Assembly (NCBI GenBank): GCA_013298445.1
Contig: JAAFHQ010000317.1
Span: 1-7,016, forward strand
DNA from: Chitinophagales bacterium
GTDB taxonomy: Bacteria > Bacteroidota > Bacteroidia > Chitinophagales > Saprospiraceae
DNA: 7,016 nucleotides
Reading direction: 5' to 3'
The position numbers were made by a program, and so were the translations under genes. Positions 1-5,192 of the stretch are shown piece by piece. Position 1 is the first letter of the stretch; every line of letters begins with the position of its first letter. The notes under the pieces were generated by a model. The model did no database searches and was not told the DNA's origin. It saw nothing but the letters and a program-made list of their open reading frames with translations.

Positions 1-1277
1 TTGCCGCTCAGTTTTACCACTACTTCTTCGGCAATGATGCTACCGCCGACGTAGAGTTCATGTCCTCCTGGGGTGTTGGTGGTGGCAATGGCAACTTTTC
101 CTGTCAACGTAGAGGCACCCGTTACATTGAGGTTTTCGCCGATGCCAACCCCGCCACCTACTACAAGTGCCCCCGTAGTAGCGTTCGTAGAGCTGGTCGT
201 GCCATTTACTTTCAAGGCATTGCCTACATTGAGGTTTCCACCAATTCCCGCACCACCTGTTACGACCAAAGCACCAGTTGTAGCATTGGTAGATGTTGCA
301 TTGCTGTTTACTTTTGCGGTGTTGCCTACGTTCAAATCCTGACCAATACCTGCACCGCCAGCTACCACTAATGCACCGGTTGCAGGTGTTGTAGAGGCCG
401 AAGGGTCATTGATTTTGGTCGCGCCACCGATGGTCGCTGTTTTGTTGACGTTCAGGTCTTCATCAACTTGCAGGTCTTTGCCAATTTTGGCATCGGTTCC
501 TACTATCAAATTGCTACCAATACCAACACCTCCGGTAACCACCAAGGCACCTGTTGCAGGAGTGGTTGCTGCGGTGGTATTGTGGATAGTGGTTATGCCG
601 TTGACGTCCAGCGTAGTGTTGATCAATACGTCGCCCTGGACGTCGAGTAGCGCTTTAGGCGCTTGGGTGTTGAGGCCAAATTTGCCATCCTTGGTAATGA
701 TGCCACGCTTCAGGTCACTGCTGATGAGCACCACGTTTTCAGGGTTTCGGGTGCCCAAGGTGTTCTTTACCGGGCCGACTACGTTGCCCCCAACATGCCA
801 ATCTTGATCGATGTTGTCGATGGTACAACGGCGTTTTTGTTCGGAAGTGGTATGCGAAAACACGGTGAAATAGCCATAGGTTTTGCCCAAAATATCCAGG
901 TCTTCCAAGGCCCCGGGCCAGGCATTCAGCGGACAGCGGGAGAAAATTTCCGTAGTGCAAGTCGCTCCTCCGGGATCAGTAACTTTGAGGTAAATGTAGG
1001 TGTTAAAAACGCCTCCAGGTAGCGCTGATGCCTTGATTGCCAGCAATTGTGCATTGTTGACGCTAGGAAAAGATACAACGGATTGGGTGAGTTTTTGATC
1101 AGAAAAAACTTCCACTTTTACATTGTTGGCACCAAAATAATAGACTTCAATTTCAGTAAAAAAATCCCCGATACATTCGCAGGAATCTACATCACAGTCG
1201 CTGGCAATGTTTTGGGTTCGTGCATAGGGCAAATAAAACAGGAAACACAAAAGGAAGGAAAATAAAGCACTTTTCAT
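1..1277 (-). CDS. Secreted repeat-containing fibre/adhesin-like protein, N-terminal part (3' end beyond window)
   Basis: The minus-strand frame is open from the ATG at 1277-1275 to the window edge, giving 425 complete codons with no stop. Residues 1 to about 20 form a signal peptide: a lysine, then a Phe/Leu-rich core ending near LPYARTQ. Residues 28-151 hold six cysteines (C28, C33, C35, C107, C115, C151), suggesting a small disulfide-bonded exported domain. Residues 198-220 (KFGLNTQAPKALLDVQGDV) match the 'GIGTxxPxxKLDVxG' motif that precedes repeats in Bacteroidota tail-fibre-like proteins. Residues about 236-390 carry four copies of a TGALVVxGGxGIGxNLxVG unit. The visible end, HELYVGGSIIAEEVVVKLSG, resembles the run-in to the C-terminal region that family members often have (an S74/endosialidase-chaperone-like or related trimerisation tail), but that part is not in the window. 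The likely role is an extracellular or surface fibre. The exact function is unknown. The gene is transcribed divergently from the neighbour at 1582, and no Shine-Dalgarno is visible. Confidence 0.85.
   Translation of the reverse strand, partial: MKSALFSFLLCFLFYLPYARTQNIASDCDVDSCECIGDFFTEIEVYYFGANNVKVEVFSDQKLTQSVVSFPSVNNAQLLAIKASALPGGVFNTYIYLKVTDPGGATCTTEIFSRCPLNAWPGALEDLDILGKTYGYFTVFSHTTSEQKRRCTIDNIDQDWHVGGNVVGPVKNTLGTRNPENVVLISSDLKRGIITKDGKFGLNTQAPKALLDVQGDVLINTTLDVNGITTIHNTTAATTPATGALVVTGGVGIGSNLIVGTDAKIGKDLQVDEDLNVNKTATIGGATKINDPSASTTPATGALVVAGGAGIGQDLNVGNTAKVNSNATSTNATTGALVVTGGAGIGGNLNVGNALKVNGTTSSTNATTGALVVGGGVGIGENLNVTGASTLTGKVAIATTNTPGGHELYVGGSIIAEEVVVKLSG
108..572 (-). repeat. Coding tandem repeats in the fibre-like protein
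   Basis: Four copies of the protein unit TGALVVxGGxGIGxNLxVG occur at residues 242, 300, 334 and 368 of the 1277 gene. The spacings are 58, 34 and 34 residues. The last two intervals are regular. The first interval is 24 residues longer because of an inserted IGKDLQVDEDLNVNKTATIGG-like stretch, which looks like a partial extra unit. Each unit is preceded by a Thr/Ser/Asn-rich linker (TTPA or STNAT). The units probably build a repetitive beta-rich shaft, as in phage and bacterial fibre proteins; this structural reading is inference. Confidence 0.85.
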
Positions 1278-1423
1278 GACTTCGTTTTTTATAGGTTAAC
1301 AGGTGTAAGTGTCAAGATCAGGTCAGGTCTTATTTCATGAAAAAGCAAAGACAGTGAAAAGGTCGGAGCCTGTTGGAGGGACGGGTGATGATTCGGCCTT
1401 AATGTGTTAGAATGGATATGGAA

Positions 1424-1437
1424 CTGATTTAAATCAG
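1424..1437. promoter_or_regulatory. 14-bp perfect palindrome, possible regulator site
   Basis: CTGATTTAAATCAG is a perfect inverted repeat in the divergent intergenic region, about 145 bp from each start codon. Its size and symmetry fit a dimeric regulator operator. In AT-rich DNA a palindrome of this length can still arise by chance, and no partner regulator is visible. Confidence 0.25.
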
Positions 1438-1518
1438 ATTAGCAAATTACGGTCTTTTGGCATCATTATCAAATTTTATTTGTATTCATTTAAATGTTTA
1501 GAAATCAAATGCGGTTAG

Positions 1519-1547
1519 TTGCAAATTGAGAATAATTTGTATTTTCG
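1519..1547 (+). promoter_or_regulatory. Candidate Bacteroidota-type promoter for the DoxX-like gene
   Basis: TATTTTCG at 1540-1547 matches seven of eight positions of the Bacteroidota -7 consensus TAnnTTTG. A TTG lies at 1519-1521, 18 bases upstream, in the place of the -33 TTTG element. The site is about 35 bases ahead of the ATG at 1582. The intervening leader is A-rich (CACCTAAAAAACACCA) with no Shine-Dalgarno, as is usual in this phylum. Confidence 0.4.
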
Positions 1548-1581
1548 TTTATGCTGATCACTGACCACCTAAAAAACACCA

Positions 1582-2856
1582 ATGGAAGCCACACCATACC
1601 CTAAGATTCGTTGGACGGGCCTGCAAAAATTCATCTTTCGATTTCTGGCCGTTTATTTTGCACTCCTGATCATTCCAAGTGTTTTAGGCCTTTTTTGGTC
1701 GGTTTTTCCTGGCGACTATTGGTTCAAACTCATTCAGTGGACCGGAAAACATATCCTGCACATTCCTTATGACATCACAATAAAGCCCAATGGAAGTGGA
1801 GATACTACCTACAATTACGTTGAGGTTTTCCTAAATTTTGTTTTATCCATTCTATTTGCCCTGATTTGGAGCATCGTAGATCGGCACCGTAACGATTACC
1901 ATCGATTGTATTACTGGTTGCGGGTGATGGTGCGCTACTACCTCTTTTACACCATGTTGCAATACGGCTTTTTTAAGGTGATCCAGTTGCAATTTCCTTT
2001 TCCATCCAATGGCCGATTGATGCAGGGCATAGGTGAGATGTCACCAATGGGCTTGGCCTGGACCTTCATGGGATATTCTAAGGGCTACAATTTTTTTGCA
2101 GGCTTTTTAGAAGTATTAGGCGGCTTTTTGCTTTGCTTTCGGCGTACGGCTACTCTTGGGGCTTTGATTGTGTTTGGGGTAATGAGTAATGTGGTAGCGA
2201 TGAATTTTTGTTTCGACATCCCGGTCAAGTTGTATTCCATACACCTGGTGGCATTGGCTTTGTATGTGTTGTGGCCCGATGTCATTCGATTGATTGATTT
2301 TTTGATACTCAACGAACCCGTTTATGCCCGGCGTTTTATTGCGGTATTTTCGAGTGCTGGATTAAACATGGCCCGTATCATCTTTAAAATAGTCTTCATC
2401 GGAGGGCTCATGGTTTTTTCCTTCATTCAATCCAAGCAATACCAAAAGCAGTTTGGAGAAAAAGCACCCAAGCCAGCTTTGTATGGCATGTACGAAGTGG
2501 AAACTTTTGTCCACAATGGAGATACCCTGCCACCATTACGGACAGATACTTCACGTTGGCACAAGTTGATCATCAGTTACAAAGATCGGGCTGCAGTTCG
2601 GATGGTCAACGATAGTGTCCGAGGTTTTGAATTTAAGGTGGATGAAAAACAGCAAAGCATTCGCATGTCGCCACAGCGGGATACCCTGCAGAAGTTTCAG
2701 TTGACCTACGAGCAACCCAGCAAAGAGCAACTGATTTTGCGAGGGCAATCCAAACGGGATACCTTATTGATCAAAATGCGGACGATAGACCGGAATTCGT
2801 TCCTGTTGGTTAATCGGGGATTTCATTGGATCAATGAATTTCCGTTTAATCGGTAG
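1582..2856 (+). CDS. DoxX-like integral membrane protein with a soluble C-terminal domain
   Basis: This 424-residue inner-membrane protein has about seven hydrophobic segments, near residues 17-41, 78-99, 112-130, 168-186, 189-211, 217-243 and 262-282. The central part (YGFFKVIQLQFPFPSNGRLM, then EMSPMGLAWTFMGYSKGYNF, then FCFDIPVKLYSIH) resembles proteins annotated as DoxX family in Bacteroidota. The pattern of a GFLEVLGG helix followed by RRTATLGAL fits the DoxX-like four-helix bundle. Residues about 296-424 are polar and rich in alternating beta-type pattern (ALYGMYEVETFVHNGD onwards), forming a separate soluble domain, perhaps lipocalin-like. The protein ends in HWINEFPFNR, which I recall as typical for the family. 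The substrate and function of this subfamily are not known, and DoxX is only a fold-level label. The gene stands alone on the plus strand and converges on metZ. The stop is TAG followed at once by a second TAG, both contributed by a repeat element. Confidence 0.85.
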   Translation: MEATPYPKIRWTGLQKFIFRFLAVYFALLIIPSVLGLFWSVFPGDYWFKLIQWTGKHILHIPYDITIKPNGSGDTTYNYVEVFLNFVLSILFALIWSIVDRHRNDYHRLYYWLRVMVRYYLFYTMLQYGFFKVIQLQFPFPSNGRLMQGIGEMSPMGLAWTFMGYSKGYNFFAGFLEVLGGFLLCFRRTATLGALIVFGVMSNVVAMNFCFDIPVKLYSIHLVALALYVLWPDVIRLIDFLILNEPVYARRFIAVFSSAGLNMARIIFKIVFIGGLMVFSFIQSKQYQKQFGEKAPKPALYGMYEVETFVHNGDTLPPLRTDTSRWHKLIISYKDRAAVRMVNDSVRGFEFKVDEKQQSIRMSPQRDTLQKFQLTYEQPSKEQLILRGQSKRDTLLIKMRTIDRNSFLLVNRGFHWINEFPFNR

Positions 2857-2907
2857 TAGAGACGTAAGATCGTAGTAGAGACGTAAGATCTTACGTCTCT
2901 ACTACGA
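2853..2907. repeat. Direct-direct-inverted repeat with a 38-bp perfect palindrome between convergent genes
   Basis: The 19-base unit GTAGTAGAGACGTAAGATC occurs at 2853-2871 and again immediately at 2872-2890. It is followed by its inverted copy, so that 2870-2907 is one perfect 38-bp palindrome centred at 2888/2889. The first unit contains the TAG TAG tandem stops of the DoxX-like gene. The inverted unit contains the TAG TAG tandem stops of metZ on the other strand, in the same phase of the unit. It is probably a copy of a short dispersed palindromic repeat; similar GTAGAGACG/CGTCTCTAC palindromes are, as far as I recall, common in Bacteroidota intergenic DNA. Confidence 0.9.
2870..2907. terminator. 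Possible bidirectional hairpin terminator
   Basis: The perfect palindrome would fold into a stem of about 17 bp in the RNA of either strand, right at the ends of two convergent genes. No U-tract follows on either side (GAATGTGAAACC on the plus strand, CGATCTTACG on the minus strand), so a classical intrinsic terminator is not shown. The stem could instead stabilise the 3' ends or block read-through antisense RNA. Confidence 0.4.
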
Positions 2908-4071
2908 ATGTGAAACCCGCAAAGCCTGATCAATATCCGCAATGATATCATCCACATGCTCCAATCCCACGGAAATCCGCACCGTGCCAGGATTGATGCC
3001 CACCGCGGCCCGCTCGGCCTCAGTCAGCTTGCTGTGCGTAGTAGAAGCAGGGTGGGTTACAATGCTGCGGGTATCGCCCAGATTGGAGGAGAGAGAGCAC
3101 ATTTTAACCGCATTCAAAAAAGCCCGGCCTTGTTCGAGTCCTCCTTTTACCTCAATGGTTACGATACCGCCGCCCATTTTCATTTGTTTGAGCGCCAATT
3201 CGTGTTGAGGGTGAGAAGGCAGGTATGGGTAAATCGTTTTGGCTACTTCGGGGTGTTGCTCCAGGAATTGCGCCAGTTTTAAGGCGTTGCTGCAATGCCG
3301 CTCCATCCGTACGGCCAGGGTTTCCAAACTTTTGCTCAGCACCCAGGCATTGAAAGGCGACATGGCTGGCCCAGTGTGGCGACAAAAGAAGCGAATGGGC
3401 TCAATGAATTCGGCTTTGCCCACTACAATCCCTCCGAGCACGCGACCTTGGCCATCCATCCATTTGGTAGCAGAGTGGACAATCAAGTCTGCTCCGTAAT
3501 CCGTTGGCGTTTGTAGGCAAGGAGTGGCGAAACAATTGTCGATGTTGAAGATGATGCCGTGTTTTTTACACAACGCCCCGGCTTTTTCCAAGTCAATCAA
3601 AGCCAGGCCAGGGTTGGATGGTGACTCCAGCACCAGCATCCGGGTAGTAGGTTGGATGTGTTGTTCCCAGTTGTCGATGTCCTCGGGATCAACATAGGTA
3701 TAAGTGATGCCCCACTTGGGGAAAATTTGGGTCAAAATCTGGTGGGTCGAGCCAAAAACGGCCCGGGAAGCCAATACGTGATCGCCAGAACGCAACAATG
3801 CCGCCATACTTGCAAACACGGCTGCCATCCCCGAGGCGGTAGCAAAACCTTCCTCAGCCCCTTCCAATTGGCAAACTTTATTGATGAATTCGTCTACACT
3901 GGGGTTGTTGTAGCGGGAATAAATGATGTCGTCGTTCAAGCCGGCAAAGGTATCGGCCATCAGTTCCGCATTGGGAAAAGTGAAACTGGAGGTGAGGTAC
4001 ATCGCGGGGCTGTGCTCGCGGTAGTCGGTGCGGTCCATTTGCCCGCGGATAGCCAAAGTCTCTGAATGCAT
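2902..4071 (-). CDS. metZ: O-succinylhomoserine sulfhydrylase (PLP-dependent, methionine biosynthesis)
   Basis: The 389-residue product belongs to the Cys/Met-metabolism PLP family and is of usual length. The enzyme replaces the succinyl group of O-succinylhomoserine with sulfide to give homocysteine in the cytoplasm, bypassing cystathionine. Visible landmarks are YSRYNNP at 51-57 (phosphate contacts from the neighbouring subunit), SGM at 80-82, SPSNP from 150, the PLP-ring Asp178 in NIDNCFATP, the Schiff-base Lys203 in HSATKWMDGQGR, and the substrate-carboxylate Arg365 in GTVRISVGLE. The DGQGR motif after the lysine, AVFGST where other family members have Tyr, TGPAMSPFNAW, and NLGDTRSIVTHPA match MetZ rather than MetB, MetC or MetY as I remember them. 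An O-acetylhomoserine preference cannot be excluded. The start ATG gives MHSETLAIRG, the expected N terminus. The stop TAG lies inside the palindromic repeat. The gene is probably its own transcription unit, since a terminator and a repeat block precede it. Confidence 0.92.
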   Translation of the reverse strand: MHSETLAIRGQMDRTDYREHSPAMYLTSSFTFPNAELMADTFAGLNDDIIYSRYNNPSVDEFINKVCQLEGAEEGFATASGMAAVFASMAALLRSGDHVLASRAVFGSTHQILTQIFPKWGITYTYVDPEDIDNWEQHIQPTTRMLVLESPSNPGLALIDLEKAGALCKKHGIIFNIDNCFATPCLQTPTDYGADLIVHSATKWMDGQGRVLGGIVVGKAEFIEPIRFFCRHTGPAMSPFNAWVLSKSLETLAVRMERHCSNALKLAQFLEQHPEVAKTIYPYLPSHPQHELALKQMKMGGGIVTIEVKGGLEQGRAFLNAVKMCSLSSNLGDTRSIVTHPASTTHSKLTEAERAAVGINPGTVRISVGLEHVDDIIADIDQALRVSHS

Positions 4072-4093
4072 CTTAACGTAGTTTTTCAGGGAG

Positions 4094-4184
4094 GTTGAGA
4101 AGTTGAGAAGTTGAGGAGTTGAGGCTACCGCAGAGACTTAGACGCAAGCAATCCTAAACTTCTCATCCCCTCAACTCCTCAACT
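4094..4184. repeat. 8-bp tandem repeats forming a 16-bp inverted repeat
   Basis: The unit GTTGAGRA is repeated almost four times without gaps at 4094-4124. Its last 16 bases, AGTTGAGGAGTTGAGG at 4109-4124, have a perfect inverted partner CCTCAACTCCTCAACT at 4169-4184. The arms are 44 bases apart. The spacer contains GCAGAGACTTAGACGCAAGC, which loosely recalls the AGAGACG core of the repeat at 2853. The block sits about 20 to 110 bases upstream of the metZ start, so it lies in or near the metZ leader. Confidence 0.85.
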
Positions 4185-4205
4185 GTTCCATTGTCAAAGC
4201 ACAAA

Positions 4206-4232
4206 GAACCCATTTTTTTGGAAAATGGGTTC
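4206..4232 (-). terminator. Hairpin terminator for the 4269-5159 gene
   Basis: GAACCCATTTT at 4206-4216 pairs perfectly with AAAATGGGTTC at 4222-4232 around a 5-base loop, an 11-bp stem. On the minus strand it lies 36 bases after the TAG of the membrane-protein gene and is followed by the T-rich TTTGTGCTTTG. This fits an intrinsic terminator with a weak U-tract and would separate that gene from metZ. Confidence 0.6.
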
Positions 4233-4268
4233 CATTTTGACCTGATTTTAGGAGAAATTTAAGAAGTA

Positions 4269-5159
4269 CTAGGCTTTGGGCTCATTGCCCGCGGCTTTGA
4301 TGTTGACCAGTTTTTTTAACAAATCGAACCAGAATGGTGCGCCTAACGATACGGCCAGGGCGGTTACGATCCAGCCCAGGATTTTGATCACCCAATCACT
4401 GGGCGTCATGCCTCGCAAATCCTCGGGATGCCACCCCAAGCCGAGCGGAGAATTGGCCTGCTGCAATTCATCCTGAATGAGGTGATTGACCTGATCCCAT
4501 TGTTGTTGGACTGAGCCGCCAGTCTGGATCTCTAGCTCATTTTTATTGGCATAGGCTTCGGCCATGGTGACAATTTCCTTGAGCTCTTCGGGGTTGGATT
4601 CCAGGCGTTGGTATACAGAAATGGTGTCTGCGTTGAAGATCACGGCGACGACTAAGCCAACAAAGGTGACCAAAATCTGGATGTTGCGCTTGTACCAACC
4701 CGCCGCGCGATCCATCACATCATTGTACCAACCATTGATTCTTTCTTTGAAGGCATCCAATTCATAGCCAGCATCATTGAGCAACTGTTTAAGCACTTGC
4801 TTGAGCTCGTCGTTTTGGATTTCATCAATTTTTTGCGTCAGTTTACCCGCATCGTCACCCTTCAGGATGATGTCCATGAGGATGGACTGGAAATTTTGTG
4901 AACTGAGGTAGGAGGGAGGCCGCAGATTGGCGCTGTCGCGGTAGTTGCACAATTGTTTGTACAAGGCATTGCCCTTAAAAGCTTGGAACAGTTCCCCTTT
5001 TTTTTGCCCATTGGCCAACATGTTGATGAGGGCTTTTTCCAGGTTTTTTCCGCGCAGGGCCAGCATGGAAGAAATCAACTCCATAATGGTTGTCACCAAC
5101 AGGCTCAATAAAAGAAGCAGAAAAACGAGTCCAATGACTACTTGTATCAGTCCGATCAT
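4269..5159 (-). CDS. Membrane protein of unknown function with three hydrophobic segments
   Basis: The product has 296 residues. Residues 2-34 form a long N-terminal hydrophobic segment (a membrane anchor or uncleaved signal). Residues 160-180 (IQILVTFVGLVVAVIFNADTI) and 257-281 (VIKILGWIVTALAVSLGAPFWFDLL) are further membrane spans. The polar stretch 36-158 is helical in character and Lys/Glu/Asp rich. The region 184-255 between the last two spans is acidic and Gln-rich. The pattern GWYKRNIQ followed by NADTI and, near the end, SLGAPFWFDLLKKLVNIKAAG resembles a family of conserved uncharacterised bacterial membrane proteins that I have seen without an assigned function. No catalytic motif is recognisable. 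The gene begins 33 bases after the stop of the dockerin-ended protein, on the same strand and with no terminator between them, so they may share a transcript. A terminator hairpin follows it. Confidence 0.82.
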   Translation of the reverse strand: MIGLIQVVIGLVFLLLLLSLLVTTIMELISSMLALRGKNLEKALINMLANGQKKGELFQAFKGNALYKQLCNYRDSANLRPPSYLSSQNFQSILMDIILKGDDAGKLTQKIDEIQNDELKQVLKQLLNDAGYELDAFKERINGWYNDVMDRAAGWYKRNIQILVTFVGLVVAVIFNADTISVYQRLESNPEELKEIVTMAEAYANKNELEIQTGGSVQQQWDQVNHLIQDELQQANSPLGLGWHPEDLRGMTPSDWVIKILGWIVTALAVSLGAPFWFDLLKKLVNIKAAGNEPKA

Positions 5160-5192
5160 GGTGTTAGGTTTTAGATGGGGGAAAGTTAAGAT

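Larger units (their letters stand above)
1278..1581. other. Divergent intergenic region between the fibre-like gene and the DoxX-like gene
   Basis: This AT-rich region of about 300 bases has no credible coding frame. It must hold the promoters of the two divergent genes. For the rightward gene a candidate is listed separately. For the leftward gene I found no good match to the Bacteroidota -7 element. It also holds the 14-bp palindrome at 1424-1437 and a short CAGGT direct repeat near 1320. No tRNA, riboswitch or hairpin terminator stands out. Confidence 0.6.
4072..4268. other. Intergenic region upstream of metZ
   Basis: This stretch of about 200 bases lies between two minus-strand genes and has no credible coding frame. 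It carries the tandem and inverted repeat block at 4094-4184 and the terminator hairpin at 4206-4232. The metZ promoter should be here, but I found no clear match to the Bacteroidota -7/-33 elements on the minus strand. A SAM-type riboswitch, which could be expected for a methionine gene, is not recognisable by eye. Confidence 0.5.

Noticed and set aside
739..960. Minus-strand frame of 73 codons
   Set aside because: It lies in another frame inside the fibre-like gene, which is continuous through this region with family-like sequence.
60..1265. Several plus-strand open frames (60-371, 73-342, 409-807, 468-650, 663-1022, 1047-1265)
   Set aside because: They are antisense to the long open minus-strand frame, which has a signal peptide and clear protein repeats. 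Their translations are low-complexity mirror images of those repeats.
1..1277. Prophage tail-fibre gene
   Set aside because: No phage structural, lysis or integration genes are nearby, and the protein starts with a Sec signal peptide, which phage tail fibres lack.
2853..2907. CRISPR repeat
   Set aside because: The direct copies are adjacent without spacers and one copy is inverted, so this is a palindromic repeat and not an array.
3652..4065. Plus-strand frame of 137 codons, and shorter ones at 2942-3516
   Set aside because: They are antisense to metZ, whose frame carries all expected catalytic motifs. Their translations have no recognisable motifs.
4072..4268. SAM or other methionine-related riboswitch upstream of metZ
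   Set aside because: The position would suit one, but I could not match any known consensus core. The visible structure is explained by the tandem/inverted repeat and by the terminator of the neighbouring gene.
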